A stretch of 64,000 nucleotides of DNA from Saccharomyces paradoxus (GCF_002079055.1 NC_047500.1:1-64000), one strand, 5' to 3'. Positions 1 through 10,205 are shown, numbered from the stretch's first letter. Translations and numbers: made by a program. The notes: generated by a model from the sequence alone, not told the origin.

Positions 1-66
1 ACCCACACACACCCACACCCACACACACCACACCCACACACCCACACACCCACACACCCACACACA
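1..66. repeat. Terminal telomeric C1-3A tract
   Basis: The window opens with irregular CCCACACA/CCACAC repeats, the C-rich strand of the heterogeneous TG1-3 telomere repeat of Saccharomyces. The tract stops at about position 66, where Y' sequence starts. Its position at the extreme left, with C-rich sequence on the plus strand, fits a left chromosome end. The tract is short here, so the assembly probably does not contain the full telomere. Confidence 0.93.
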
Positions 67-467
67 CTTTTCACATCTATCTTTACTCTCGCTGTCACTC
101 CTTACCCGGCTTTCTGACCGAAATTAAAAAAAATGAAAATGAAATCCTGTTCTTTAGCCCTACAGCACTTATACATAGCCCTAAATAGCCCTAAATAGCC
201 CTCATGTACGTCTCCTCCAAGCCCTATTGACTCTTACCCGGATGTTCGACCAAAGGCTACTTACTACCTTTATTTTATGTTTACTTTTTATAGATTGTCT
301 TTTTATCCTACTCTTTCGCACTTGTCTCTCGCTACTGCCGTGCAACAAACACTAAATCAAAACAGTGAAATACTACATCAAAACGCATATTCCCTACAAA
401 AAAAATTTCTTACAATATACTATACTACACAATACATAATCAGTGACTTTCGTAACAACAATTTCCT

Positions 468-3400
468 TCACTCTCCAACTTCTCTGCTCGAATCTCTACA
501 TAATAATATATCAAATCTACCGTCTGGAACATCATCGCTATCCAGCTCTTTGTGAACCGCTACCATCAGCATGTACAGCGGTACCCTCGTGTTATCTGCA
601 GCGAGAACTTCAACGTTTGCTAAATCAACCCAATGTGGTAGCAACCACACCTCCGAAATCTGCTCCAAAAGATACTCCAGTTTCTGCCGAAATATTTTAT
701 TGTAGAACAGCCCTATCAGCATCGACAGGAATGCCGTCCAATGCGGCACTTTAGATGGGGTAACTCCCAGCGCAATCTGATCTCGCAAGTGCATTCCTAG
801 ACTTAATTCATATCTGCTCCTCAACTGCCGATGATGCCTGCTAAACTGCAGCTTGACGTACTGCGGACCCTGCAGTCCAGCGCTCGTCATGGAACGCAAA
901 CGCTGAAAAACTCCAACTTTCTCGAGCGCTTCCACAAAGACCGTATCGTCTTTTGCCTCCCATTCTTCCTGGCACTTTTTCTCGTCCCAGTTCAAAAAGT
1001 ACTGCAGTACCTCTGTCTTCGATTCACGCAAGTTGCTCCATACTTTATAATACAACTCTTTGATCTGCCTTCCAGACATGCGGAAAACTTGGCTCCCTTG
1101 CTTGCCTCTTGTCGAATCCAATACACTAATTGTTTCTCTTCTTCTAGTAATGGCCAGGTACCAAGCATAATTTCTCTGTATCTGAGAGTAGATCTCTCTC
1201 CTTTTTACGCTAAAATATTTCAAATATCCTACAGGGTCCCCATGATATGGCTCGATGTCTTCCAAGTATTCTTTGTATTCCTCGTCATTTCGCAGCATTC
1301 TCTCCACAGCTAGTGCTTCCCAAGCCATCCTCCGATACGATACTTTCTGGCCAGCCCAACAGACACAGAGCTCGAACATCTTTTGACAGCCCTTGCATAA
1401 TCCGTATTGTGTGAATACGCCCTCTGGGCAGAAGTATATGTCAATACCATAGAGGAAAAGATGTTTAATTTCGTCAGACCGAAATCCAAGAAACTGTAAG
1501 ACATTCATATTCTCGGAAGTATTGGGAAATTGTGCTTTCAGTTTCTTTCTCTCTAGCAAAACCATTTGACTCCCTTTCCGCTTATACGGCTCTTTGTTAA
1601 TGTCGGTGACTGGATGGAATCTATTATCCTCAGCATTGCCATCTTTATTGGCGTCCTCCTTGGCACTAGCGTTGGTACTTTCAGTGGTAGTAGCATTAGT
1701 GCTGGAGTTGGTGCTAGCAGTGGTAGTAGCACTAGTGTTGGAGTTGGTACTTTCGGTGGTAGTAGCATTAGTGCTGGAGTTGGTACTTTCAGTGGTAGTA
1801 GCATTAGTCCTGACGTTGATGCTGGCAGTGGTAGTCGCATTAGTGCTGGAGTTGGTACTTTCAGTGGTAGTAGCACTAGTCCTGACGTTGATGCTGGCAG
1901 TGGTAGTAGCACTAGTCCTGACGTTGGTGCTGGCAGTGGTAGTAGCATTAGTGCTGGAGTTGGTAGTCGCATTGGTACTGGCATTAGTGCTGGAGTTGGT
2001 AGTCGCATTGGTACTGGCATTGGTAGTCGCACTAGTACTAGCATTGGTAGTCGCATTAGTCCTGGCGTTGGTACTAGCAGTGGTAGTCGCATTAGTACTG
2101 GCGTTAGTACTGGCATTAGTACTACCATGAATGCACGTGTTGCTGTCCTCATCACTGCTGCAATACTTTCTGTACCTGTCACTGCTATTGCTCTCCTGGA
2201 AGCTAGACGGTAACGCAACGATCGACATGGAAGCTGTCGCCTGATTTTCAGCCAATCTGTCCATTCTTTCTATCAGTTCCACTGTGTCAGCAGACAGGTC
2301 TGTCCTGGAGCCACAGCATCCAACATGCTGGCCCTTTTTTCCTTTCTTTGATTCAAGTCCATAGAACTCGCGTACCTGTTCGGTTATACAGCCTTCCTTA
2401 ATTGGTGGTAATTCACCCTTACGATTCCTTGCCGCCCAACTGTTTTTTCTAGATAATAGATAACAGAGGCCCCCATCTCTTAGTCTCCCTACGCCTTGAA
2501 TGAGCTCAATAATATTAAGTCTATTATCAAGCATGATCACCATCATCAATTGCTTAATGTCAATTCCTTCAGTCACTAATTTCGTTCCGATGAGAACTCG
2601 CATGCTACCGTCAGTGACAAACTCCTTTGTGCGAGACACCTTTTCTGCAGCACCCAGCTTCCCGTGTATCCATACCACCCTAAAATACTTTCTCCAAGAG
2701 CAGGCCAATTCTTCCACTTGGTTGGTTGTGCTTGCAACTACAATGGCCTTCGACTCTGGTTCAATTTCAAACAGGGCTAAAAGAAGCTTCAGTGCTTCTT
2801 CGGGCTGTGATTCCACTTTCTTCCAAATTTTATGAACATGCCCTAAAGGCACCTCGGATTTCTCCTTGATTAGATTAAACATCCGTGTTGGATAGCTGGA
2901 TAGACCTCTGCTGAGATCTTCCGACCGTTTGAGCTCGTTGATGTCCATCGATTTCTTGGCCAGTCCCGTAAGCCCAAGACGCTGCAACGCAGCATCAGCT
3001 ACAGCCTCAGGGGCTGTGCCGCTCAAAAAGATTGCTTTCTCAAAAGCGTCAAAATCAAGGTTAGTTATGCCCCCAAATTGCGACTGCCGGTAGACCTCCG
3101 TTTCAAAGTTGTGAAACTCATCTACAATGAGATAACCCAATTTTACGTTGTTGGTCCTAAAGGTGCACTCAACAATATTCTCCCACGCAGCTATCCTGTC
3201 TGTGAAATTAGTGCTAGCAAGATCATCGTAGATCCCCACGTATAAATCAGTAACGCCATCGTAACCTTCTTCAATAAAGTTTCTTACAGGGGCCACATTC
3301 AAGCAACCGCATCGGCCCAACCTGATCATGCAATTAGCAAGCAACACTGTGTACGGTACAAACAGAAACGACACATATTTCACGTCGCCCTTAGACGCCA

Positions 3401-5879
3401 GTGCTATCAAGGGGAGATGAAATAACTCCGTCTTACCATAGCCCGGTGGGGCCTGTACTGCCACAGAGGGTGTGTCTGCCATGTATATTTCATGACATAA
3501 GCGCAACTGATGCAAGTCCCTGAATTCAAAGGAGCTGCCAAAGAGTTTCTGGCCTGCGACGAGGATATCGTTTGTACTCTTGGGCTCTCGGGGCCTTTTT
3601 CGCGTTACTCTTGAAATTTTTTGATGATGATCTGAACTCGCCGCCTCACCTGCCACTACGTCTTCCGCATTCCGAGTACTAGAGAATGAACAATGGTAGT
3701 CGCTTTCAAGGCCTAACCATTGAATCCAGCGCTCGGAAGCTCGTTCCTGCAATAAAGTGGCGGTCGTCCCACTGACACTAGTTAACGAAAAGGAATCCAC
3801 ACCGTAAATATTTCGCCCTGTTTGAACGGAATGATTGGCCATGAGTTCACTCGTCGCCGACTCGTACAAATCTGTTTCAAATCTGCTACCTACGCAGTGC
3901 CGTCCTAGGGCAATCAACCCCTGACGCATCTCCCGAAAATTCAGCTTCTGAGGTGCATTCTTCGGAAGTTCCCTCATGTACTGCCGAAAAGTTGCGTATT
4001 CAACCAGACAGCCCTTCGCGGTATTCAGAAACATGTAGGAATACAAAACTATCCTCGAAATGTCTCGATTTGTTACTTGATCTGGATCCTCAAATCCCAC
4101 CACATCCATCCAAGGATCATGATTAAAAGCGTCATAACTGTTACCAAGCGCACATATTTGCATTTGCCTTAGCACAGTGACAAAATAAAACACGTAATCT
4201 GAAGTGAGTCCGTCAAGCGTCTTTAGTCGAGGCTCCGATGAACCGTTCTTGTTGTAATCAGTGTACAGTTGGATGCGTCTTGTTGTATCGTCGACGTATA
4301 CGTTGCGCTGAGGACCGGCAAAAGCGAGTAGCTGAAGCTCTGGATAACGGTAAGGGTATCCTACGGCAAAATGGACCATCCACATAAGTGGCACCGTAAG
4401 CTCGTCAATTGCAACAGTGACTTTATTTTTAAGAGCCGCGGTCATTTTGTTAGTATCTCTTCTCAACTTGGGCAGCACAATTTCACGATATTTAACAGGT
4501 ATCATTTGAAGAAAAGAATCGTTTTCCAGATACTCGTCAATTCCTCGCTTTGGCTCTCTGAACAAAACTTCTCGATTACGCAAAATGAGGCCGGCAATAT
4601 CAACCACTGTAGGCATATAAAAGCAGTTGTTCAACTCTCCCCAAAGGTTATCGAACTGAGCCTTGCATGCAAAGTAAAAGCCGCGGACATACTCGCGATT
4701 AAAAAGTTTTCCACATACTGATATACCATCAGAAGAAGGTACCAAAGTTATTCTATAAGAGTCCTTCAGCGTGGTTTCCCGCGCTACTTCGTGGTACAGA
4801 ATTTTGATCCATTTCCACATTGCAACGCCGTTGTTGTCATCAAATATATCTAAATCCCTTGCGGTACAAGCACAAGACGACACCAATAAAGCTTTCACGG
4901 CATCTAGTGTTTTTCTGAGTCTTCGTGGAGTGTTAGGACTGCGCAACTTACATACTTTCAAGCCATGCTCGTCCACAGAGGGAATAATGGGTTCTTCATT
5001 CGTAATAGATCGATCCTCTTCGTCACCAGCGCCACCACGGGGACCTGCCCCAAAATTAAGCGCACATGCTCGCAAGATAATATGCAAAATATCACCCAAT
5101 CGGTCTTTTTTGTTCATCATATCGTTACATATCTGTGAAAAGTATTTTATCTCAGTGGGTTTACGTGGGCATAGATCACGCTTCAGCCGCTCTGTGTCGA
5201 CCTTCTTTTCACCAGGTAGACTTGCTTGATATGCGGAAAAAATCGATAGCTCATCTACGTGTAGTAACAAAAACATATAGGGTGCCAAATTGTATCCATA
5301 TTTCCTTATGGTGCTTTTCTGAAGATTCCTTACAATAGGTGTGCCAGAAACAAAGTTGGTGAAAGTACGCATCGTAGAGCTGTCGTTCGGCCTGGCACTT
5401 GCTGTTTCGTAACAACGTTCCAGGACACGGAAACTCAACTCATTATAGTATCCTCTGTTGAGGTAAAAAAGAGAAAGGGTATCGTAATCCTTTCTATTGA
5501 ATTTCAAAGTATGCACTTGAAACAACGTGTAGACCATCAAGTTGATTTTCTTGGGAATAAGATACTTTGAAGGGATTGGTCCGCCCTGGAAATCTGGTTC
5601 GTCTTCAACAAACGTCAGGAACTTTTGTACATTTTTCCCGACCATGACGGAAATGACTATTTTTTCAAAAGACCTTTTCCTATCCATTGCACCAGTTCTG
5701 AATTTTACCACTTTGATTAGACCAGACTTTTCGTCTTCGTAGAATGACCGCACTTCCGTGGGGATCGATTCAAATAAAGTTATTGAGGGACAATGTACCA
5801 AGTCGTTTTTGTTATTTAGAGCCGACTCAAACTCGTCAAAGTTTGCTTTTTCAAACTTACGCCTATCGGAAACTTTCAT
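468..5879 (-). CDS. YRF1-6: Y' element ATP-dependent helicase (Y'-Help1)
   Basis: This is the Y'-encoded DNA helicase, a family known to be induced in telomerase-deficient survivors. Starting from the first in-frame ATG (position 5879), it has 1803 residues. Helicase superfamily 2 motifs appear in order: Walker A PPGYGKTE (Lys at about 816), a DEFH box (Asp at about 920), [22 protein letters not shown], and motif [12 protein letters not shown] (about 1128). A Ser/Thr/Asn-rich tandem repeat follows (about 1250-1410), encoded by a minisatellite. The open frame continues upstream without an ATG to 6068, so the real start may lie in a separate exon at 6179-6197. A second, in-frame 387-nt intron-like segment lies at 4332-4718. 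The reference gene is slightly longer as I recall, probably through extra minisatellite units. The copy looks intact. The locus name is inferred from the chromosome end. Confidence 0.88.
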   Translation of the reverse strand: MKVSDRRKFEKANFDEFESALNNKNDLVHCPSITLFESIPTEVRSFYEDEKSGLIKVVKFRTGAMDRKRSFEKIVISVMVGKNVQKFLTFVEDEPDFQGGPIPSKYLIPKKINLMVYTLFQVHTLKFNRKDYDTLSLFYLNRGYYNELSFRVLERCYETASARPNDSSTMRTFTNFVSGTPIVRNLQKSTIRKYGYNLAPYMFLLLHVDELSIFSAYQASLPGEKKVDTERLKRDLCPRKPTEIKYFSQICNDMMNKKDRLGDILHIILRACALNFGAGPRGGAGDEEDRSITNEEPIIPSVDEHGLKVCKLRSPNTPRRLRKTLDAVKALLVSSCACTARDLDIFDDNNGVAMWKWIKILYHEVARETTLKDSYRITLVPSSDGISVCGKLFNREYVRGFYFACKAQFDNLWGELNNCFYMPTVVDIAGLILRNREVLFREPKRGIDEYLENDSFLQMIPVKYREIVLPKLRRDTNKMTAALKNKVTVAIDELTVPLMWMVHFAVGYPYRYPELQLLAFAGPQRNVYVDDTTRRIQLYTDYNKNGSSEPRLKTLDGLTSDYVFYFVTVLRQMQICALGNSYDAFNHDPWMDVVGFEDPDQVTNRDISRIVLYSYMFLNTAKGCLVEYATFRQYMRELPKNAPQKLNFREMRQGLIALGRHCVGSRFETDLYESATSELMANHSVQTGRNIYGVDSFSLTSVSGTTATLLQERASERWIQWLGLESDYHCSFSSTRNAEDVVAGEAASSDHHQKISRVTRKRPREPKSTNDILVAGQKLFGSSFEFRDLHQLRLCHEIYMADTPSVAVQAPPGYGKTELFHLPLIALASKGDVKYVSFLFVPYTVLLANCMIRLGRCGCLNVAPVRNFIEEGYDGVTDLYVGIYDDLASTNFTDRIAAWENIVECTFRTNNVKLGYLIVDEFHNFETEVYRQSQFGGITNLDFDAFEKAIFLSGTAPEAVADAALQRLGLTGLAKKSMDINELKRSEDLSRGLSSYPTRMFNLIKEKSEVPLGHVHKIWKKVESQPEEALKLLLALFEIEPESKAIVVASTTNQVEELACSWRKYFRVVWIHGKLGAAEKVSRTKEFVTDGSMRVLIGTKLVTEGIDIKQLMMVIMLDNRLNIIELIQGVGRLRDGGLCYLLSRKNSWAARNRKGELPPIKEGCITEQVREFYGLESKKGKKGQHVGCCGSRTDLSADTVELIERMDRLAENQATASMSIVALPSSFQESNSSDRYRKYCSSDEDSNTCIHGSTNASTNASTNATTTASTNARTNATTNASTSATTNASTNATTNSSTNASTNATTNSSTNATTTASTNVRTSATTTASINVRTSATTTESTNSSTNATTTASINVRTNATTTESTNSSTNATTTESTNSNTSATTTASTNSSTNATTTESTNASAKEDANKDGNAEDNRFHPVTDINKEPYKRKGSQMVLLERKKLKAQFPNTSENMNVLQFLGFRSDEIKHLFLYGIDIYFCPEGVFTQYGLCKGCQKMFELCVCWAGQKVSYRRMAWEALAVERMLRNDEEYKEYLEDIEPYHGDPVGYLKYFSVKRREIYSQIQRNYAWYLAITRRRETISVLDSTRGKQGSQVFRMSGRQIKELYYKVWSNLRESKTEVLQYFLNWDEKKCQEEWEAKDDTVFVEALEKVGVFQRLRSMTSAGLQGPQYVKLQFSRHHRQLRSRYELSLGMHLRDQIALGVTPSKVPHWTAFLSMLIGLFYNKIFRQKLEYLLEQISEVWLLPHWVDLANVEVLAADNTRVPLYMLMVAVHKELDSDDVPDGRFDILLCRDSSREVGE
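1660..2130 (-). repeat. Minisatellite in the Y' helicase, 36-bp period
   Basis: The unit is about 36 bp (12 codons) and encodes Ser/Thr/Asn-rich blocks such as [12 protein letters not shown] and [12 protein letters not shown]. Roughly thirteen units are present, with degenerate variants at the coding-upstream end (about 1960-2130). All units keep the reading frame. The tract also creates long open frames on the other strand and in other phases, which are artefacts. Confidence 0.9.
4332..4718 (-). other. In-frame intron-like segment inside YRF1 (387 nt)
   Basis: On the minus strand this segment begins with consensus GTATGT at a codon boundary and contains a perfect TACTAAC (4449-4455). It ends TTCAG, also at a codon boundary. 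It is exactly 129 codons long and has no stop, so spliced and retained transcripts both keep the helicase frame. Splicing would join ...DGIS to LLAFAG.... I recall other Y' ORFs annotated as spliced at this junction, while YRF1 proteins are annotated as reading through. Confidence 0.6.
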
Positions 5880-6031
5880 TTTATTTTTGTAAGTTTCGAA
5901 ATTAACAATAGTATGTTGATTGTTATGCTTTTTGACAAGAAATCCATCAATATAAACAAAAGATTGTCCAGTTTCCGTCTTATCATCATCTAAGAATGTA
6001 ATAATTAAGCTATTGAGAAGATGCAGAATCT

Positions 6032-6178
6032 CTAGCAGCAGCAAAGAAAATTCAGTTAATAAGAAATCTCACTAAGATAAGGGACTGTCTGTCCCCTTCA
6101 AGCACAACATAGAAAACAGAAGGATGTCTCATTCATCCTTGATTTCCGGCCTGCAAAAATAAAGTACTCGGTACGTAC
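6032..6178 (-). other. Candidate 147-nt intron in the Y' helicase 5' region
   Basis: Reading the minus strand, the segment starts GTACGT, has a branch-point-like TATTAAC (6055-6061, one mismatch from TACTAAC) 24 nt before the end, and finishes CTAG. Removing it joins an ATG exon to the helicase frame in phase. The unspliced frame upstream of 6044 has no ATG before a stop at 6069-6071. Transcript evidence is not available here. Confidence 0.45.
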
Positions 6179-6197
6179 TTTCGTTTTCAATTTCCAT
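6179..6197 (-). other. Candidate first exon of the Y' helicase ORF
   Basis: An ATG at 6197 begins a 19-nt exon encoding MEIENE plus one base, followed directly by GTACGT. Joined to an acceptor CTAG ending at 6032, it enters the helicase frame in phase and would read MEIENEKILHLL. Some annotated Y' proteins begin with MEIENE, as I recall. Without splicing, this ATG frame ends after 22 codons. Confidence 0.5.
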
Positions 6198-6716
6198 GGT
6201 GCACAGTATCTTAACTATCTGCTTAGTCGAGGAGAACCAGGATTCTGTTCGTTGCTCAGCCGCTTCGTGGATATTCTCTTGGATACTTTAAACATGGACC
6301 TACGCTTAGCCTGCGCTTAGCCTACAACTTCTTCCGCTCTCGAAAAGACCAATATAATAAAAAGTTATAAATTACATTTCCTTATTAGGTATACGACCTC
6401 GCGCTTCGAAGTAGAGGAGCCCTTTTTGGCGTACCTACATATGGCGCGTCAGACAGACAAACTTCCCCCAAAAATGTATTACCCCGCCGAATAAGAAAAC
6501 AGACCCATTCACCAACGACGTATCAAATTACTTCCTTGGTGCAATGTCCCACTATAAAAAAATTCCTTGACGCTAGATCGTTGGACTAAAATCTGCGTCA
6601 CAATCGCCTAAACAGGAAATAATGCCTATTTTCGTACAAGGTTACTTCCTAGATGCTATATGTCCCTACGGCCTTGTCTAACACCATCCAGCATGCAATA
6701 CAGTGACATATATATA

Positions 6717-6821
6717 CCACACCCACACACCACACCCACACACCACACCCACACCACACCCACACACACACCACACCCACACACACCACACCACACCCAC
6801 ACACCACACCCACACCCACAC
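6717..6821. repeat. Internal telomeric C1-3A tract between Y' and X
   Basis: About 105 bp of CCACACCCACACACC-type repeats lie between the Y' element and the X element. They have the same strand orientation as the terminal tract, as is usual at Y'-X junctions where a Y' was added to a former chromosome end. Confidence 0.9.
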
Positions 6822-6823
6822 TA

Positions 6824-6857
6824 CCCTAACACTAACCCTAACCCTAACCCTAACCTT
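6824..6857. repeat. CCCTAA (TTAGGG) repeats, X-element STR-D type
   Basis: The segment reads CCCTAA with near-perfect tandem copies (CCCTAACACTAACCCTAACC onward). Vertebrate-type TTAGGG repeats are known binding sites for Tbf1 in yeast subtelomeric repeats and act as boundary/anti-silencing elements (STAR). They lie between the internal telomeric tract and the X core, the expected place. Confidence 0.8.
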
Positions 6858-7186
6858 CACTCCATCCCTTCCCTCACTCCATCTTACCCTCCTCTATCTC
6901 TTCTCATCTTTCCCCCCCTCTTACCCTACCTCTCCCACATCACAATCCACGGCACTTACCTCACCACCCCATGCCCTGCCCCATTCTCCCACTCCACTAC
7001 TCCTAACCACCATCCATCATCCGAGTATTCATCACCGCTCCCCAACCACCATCTACCCCCTTCCCAATATCTCCTATCCAACTCTCACTACCACTTACCC
7101 TACCATCCATCTACCTTCCCCCATCTACCATGTCGTCCTTACTATAACACTACATACCACATGTAAACAGATCTAATTTAAACAAT

Positions 7187-7197
7187 CAAACGTAAAC
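7187..7197 (-). promoter_or_regulatory. ACS-like replication origin motif in core X
   Basis: The minus strand reads GTTTACGTTTG, matching 9 of 11 positions of the ARS consensus WTTTAYRTTTW. Both mismatches are at the ends. It is inside the core X element, where an ORC-binding ACS is expected. Function is inferred. Confidence 0.5.
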
Positions 7198-7481
7198 AAT
7201 ACAAGAAGTAACTTACCCTGCCACACTATCAACCTCTCCACTATACCTTTCACATCCCCCAAACAATACCACCTCCAACTATCACTACCACCTCCAACTA
7301 TCACTACCACCTCCAACTATCACTACCACATACCTAAATCTACCATAGTCACCTTCATTTATTTAACGATATCGCATATGCACACGGACGCTATAGAACA
7401 CATCTCACTCTCAACTTACCCCGCCATAATACTCTACACCAAGGTCATCTCTCACTCGATCACTACCATATACATCACCAC

Positions 7482-7494
7482 ATCACCATACACG
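7482..7494 (+). promoter_or_regulatory. Abf1 binding site in core X
   Basis: ATCACCATACACG is an exact match to the Abf1 consensus RTCRYNNNNNACG. An Abf1 site near the centromere-proximal part of core X is a conserved feature of these elements and contributes to subtelomeric silencing. Confidence 0.75.
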
Positions 7495-7500
7495 GCACTT

Positions 7501-8305
7501 GCCTCAGCGGTTTATACCCTGTGCCATTTACCCATAACACCCACGATTATCCACATTTTAATATCTATAACTGATCACACAACCTCAATTATCATATAAA
7601 TACTCTTAACTTCATGCTTTATAACGTTTTCATACAAATACCCACTACCCATTTTATATGTACTAATATAAATACCACCAAATAATCACAACTAAAATCA
7701 ACTAAACATAAAAATATACTATTTATCAATAAGAAGGTATAAACACACTATATATTAACATAAGCGAGATATCATAAACATAAGACGTGTCCTAATATCG
7801 TTATGCAAACGCAACTACAAGATCTTCTCACTCTCGGTACTACCGTAATTCAATGTCGTGTACTCATTTCGGTGCCACTATATAAGGTCACTATGCTTAT
7901 ACTATAAGAACAATACATACTAATGCAGATGCTATAATATCCTTATTTCATCTTACCAACTCGATCACAAAATATTCCTATTCTGAGTACATCCGTTAAT
8001 CAATATGAGTTGTAACAACCAGAAGTCATGGTTTGAGGTGAACGATACTTCTAGGTTTTGCTTTAGTTTTTTTATGGTGGAAAAGGTCTAAGAAAAGGGT
8101 ATTGATATTTAGAAGGCCAATAAATTTTATGAATCTTTCTCTCAGACATTCATAGGATGGACTCTTTCCCAAGGGAAAAGATATGGGATAACCCCTTCCA
8201 TTTTCCTACTACATATTTACACAACTTTATGACAGGTAATCTACGCTAAAATATGTGTTTCATTTTAGACGGCAACCGAGCTGTGCGAGCAGTTGGATTG
8301 CTCCT
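7501..8305. other. AT-rich subtelomeric spacer, no gene seen
   Basis: Between the X element and the delta LTR I see no supported coding region, tRNA or repeat family. The sequence is AT-rich, and the only open frame of note is a short one crossing the X boundary. Confidence 0.6.
8301..8305. repeat. Delta LTR target-site duplication (left copy)
   Basis: CTCCT directly precedes the LTR and is repeated directly after it at 8624-8628. This is the 5-bp duplication made by Ty1 integrase. Confidence 0.85.
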
Positions 8306-8623
8306 TGTTGGAATGAAATTCCAATATCATCTATTTAATAGTATATTATAATATGCGGTGCAAGAGGATGACATAAAGATTGAGAAACAGTCATCCAATC
8401 TAATGGAAGCTGAAATGCAAGGATTGATAATGTAATAGGATAATGAATGACAACATATAAAAAGAAAGAAGATAAAATAATAACACTATGTAGAACTATC
8501 GATTCCCTTTTGTGGATTCCTATATCCTCGAGGAGAACTTCTAGTATATTCTATATACCTAATATTATAGCCTTTAGTAACAATGGAATCCCAACAATTA
8601 TCTAATTACCCACATAATTCTCA
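8306..8623 (+). mobile_element. Solo delta LTR (Ty1/Ty2 type)
   Basis: The segment starts TGTTGGAAT and ends TTCTCA. Internally it carries blocks typical of Ty1/Ty2 delta LTRs, such as GGAAGCTGAAATGCAAGG, the ATCCTCGAGGAGAACTTC block, and AATGGAATCCCAACAATTATC. At 318 bp it is slightly shorter than the usual 330-340 bp. The 5 bp before it (8301-8305, CTCCT) equal the 5 bp after it (8624-8628, CTCCT), a perfect target-site duplication. No internal Ty sequence remains, so it is a solo LTR left by LTR-LTR recombination. It lies about 190 bp upstream of the COS1 start. Confidence 0.93.
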
Positions 8624-8709
8624 CTCCTTAAACGTAATTACATACTGCGTATAAATCAAAGTTATCGCAAACCTATAAGCACTTGCATCCACGGTTGCAT
8701 GAACGCGCG

Positions 8710-8747
8710 CCCCTCCCCTTGGCGGCTTTTTTTCCAGCTATATAAAA
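8710..8747 (+). promoter_or_regulatory. COS1 promoter elements: two CCCCT motifs and TATA box
   Basis: Two adjacent CCCCT motifs (8710-8714 and 8715-8719) match the Msn2/Msn4 stress element. A TATATAAAA box follows at 8739-8747, about 70 bp before the COS1 ATG. The delta LTR lies upstream of both, so the insertion left the core promoter intact. Confidence 0.5.
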
Positions 8748-8810
8748 TCGAACAGCCAGAAGTTGCAACTCTATATAATAAACCCCTCCAACTGCCATCT
8801 CATTATCAAA

Positions 8811-9950
8811 ATGAAAGACAATGAAGTCGAAGATGAGAAGAGCGTAAATGCGTTATCCCTCAAACATCTCGAACCCCAAAAGATTGTTTTACCTCAGAAT
8901 GTTTTCAGAAGCCAGTTAACATGGATATGTTATGAGATTTACAAGTCCTTAGAGTTTCGTATCTGGTTGCTATTATGGTTGCCACTTAGCGTTTGGTGGA
9001 AAATGTCCTCCGATTGGATTTACCCGTTTATTGTTTCGTATTTTTTCCTGTTTCTAGGGCTGATAGTTTTACCACTCATTCATTTACTTTCTCGTAAACG
9101 TTCCTTATCGAAACAACTTACTCAGTTTTCCAAAGAAATTCTGGAACATACACCAGGTATAGAAGCTGATGATTGGGAAGCTGTTGCAAGAAATCTGAAT
9201 TCTTACCTCTATGAAAACAAAGCCTGGAATACGAAGTACTTTTTTTTTGATGCTGCGGACTGCCAAGGAATGTTCAGAACAACTCTTCTCGAACCATTCT
9301 CTTTGAAGAAGGACGAAGCTGCCAAGGCTAAGTCATTTAAAGGTGCTGTCCCTTACATTGAAGAGGCTTTGGAAGTCTATGCTACAGAAGTTGACGAACA
9401 ATGGAAGTTGTTCAATAGTGAGAAAGCATGGAGCCCTGTTGACCTGGAAGACGTGCAGCTCCCCAAGGAAGTTCACCGATTCAAGCTTACCTGGGTTCTT
9501 AAAAGGATCTTCACTATTCACTCTTTGGCGGAATTCCTTGCTTTTTTAAACTGTATCTACGTGTCACGTAATTATTGCATTATATTTCGCATCCTCTATC
9601 TTGGAGGGATTTTTCTTATAATGGTACCAGCTTTCCAAAATCTGAGAGTTTCACTTATGAAAATGGAACACAAGATGCAGTTCTTGTCAACTATTATAAA
9701 TGAACAAGAAGGTGGTGCGAATGGATGGAATGAAATTGCAAAGAAAATGAATAGGTACTTGTTTGAAAAAAAAGTCTGGACGAATGAAGAGTTTTTCTTC
9801 GATGGAATTGACTGTGAATGGTTTTTTAGCCACTTCTTCTATCGCCTTTTATCATTAAAGAAACCTATGCGGTTTGCTTCGTTGAACATTGAACTATGGC
9901 CATACATTAAAGAAGCCCAATTATCTCGCAGTGAGGAGCCCTTGGTGTAG
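8811..9950 (+). CDS. COS1: Cos1, DUP380 family membrane protein
   Basis: Cos proteins are subtelomeric DUP380-family membrane proteins, reported to promote sorting of plasma-membrane proteins into multivesicular bodies under starvation. The protein has 379 residues from the ATG at 8811. An in-frame extension to 8763 contains no better start and lies close to the TATA box. It shows the duplicated DUP layout: a hydrophobic pair (about residues 43-95), a soluble part with NLNSYLYENKAWNTKYFFFD, a second hydrophobic pair (about 240-285), and a second copy of the soluble motif, MNRYLFEKKVWTNEEFFFDG. It is complete with no frameshift. The reference protein is 381 residues as I recall. COS identity relies on position next to DDI3 on this arm as well as sequence. 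Confidence 0.92.
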   Translation: MKDNEVEDEKSVNALSLKHLEPQKIVLPQNVFRSQLTWICYEIYKSLEFRIWLLLWLPLSVWWKMSSDWIYPFIVSYFFLFLGLIVLPLIHLLSRKRSLSKQLTQFSKEILEHTPGIEADDWEAVARNLNSYLYENKAWNTKYFFFDAADCQGMFRTTLLEPFSLKKDEAAKAKSFKGAVPYIEEALEVYATEVDEQWKLFNSEKAWSPVDLEDVQLPKEVHRFKLTWVLKRIFTIHSLAEFLAFLNCIYVSRNYCIIFRILYLGGIFLIMVPAFQNLRVSLMKMEHKMQFLSTIINEQEGGANGWNEIAKKMNRYLFEKKVWTNEEFFFDGIDCEWFFSHFFYRLLSLKKPMRFASLNIELWPYIKEAQLSRSEEPLV

Positions 9951-10205
9951 AAACGAATGCGCCTTCTTCAATTTTATAGTTTGTGTAATTCATCAGATCT
10001 GACTAACCAAAGGTATTTTACTCTTTACTATTATGACTGAAAGTTATAGAGTTACTATAGGGAAATATGAAACTGAAAGTTTATTTACTTTCAAAGGTTC
10101 CGAGGCGATACCGTTGTCAACAACAGGTTCACTTACATTTTGACCGCTTTTTTTTTTCGAAAGTTCATCTTCGTGATATTAAAGTGGTCTCTTCTCATTG
10201 CGGAG

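Larger units (their letters stand above)
67..6716. repeat. Y' subtelomeric element (long form)
   Basis: This is a single Y' element of about 6.65 kb flanked on both sides by telomeric C1-3A sequence (1-66 and 6717-6821). That arrangement is the signature of Y' elements, which spread between chromosome ends by recombination. It carries the helicase ORF on the minus strand and a 36-bp-period minisatellite inside that ORF (about 1660-2130). The size matches the long Y' class. Near its telomeric edge (about 174-203) there is a small cluster of TAGCCCTAAA-like direct repeats. The segment 6198-6716, centromere-proximal to the ORF, holds no gene I can support. Confidence 0.9.
6858..7500. repeat. X element (combinatorial repeats plus core X)
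   Basis: This is C-rich, gene-free sequence directly inside the CCCTAA repeats, ending near an Abf1 site. Core X elements carry an ACS and an Abf1 site and act as proto-silencers. Both motifs are found here (7187-7197 and 7482-7494). A 19-bp unit (CCACCTCCAACTATCACTA) is repeated three times head to tail at 7269-7325. Exact outer limits are my estimate. Long open frames in this segment are compositional. Confidence 0.75.

Noticed and set aside
1566-2213. Plus-strand open frames across the Y' minisatellite (also 1594-2130 and minus-strand 1553-2218)
   Set aside because: They are shadows created by a 36-bp repeat that is open in several phases. The helicase frame explains the repeat.
6660-7176. 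Pro/His/Thr-rich open frames over the internal telomere tract and X element
   Set aside because: Composition comes from CA-rich repeats. There is no domain and no start context, and known X/telomeric sequence explains it.
8200-8310. Possible tRNA gene next to the delta LTR
   Set aside because: Ty1 usually inserts near tRNA genes, but I could not find A and B box motifs or a cloverleaf in the flanks.
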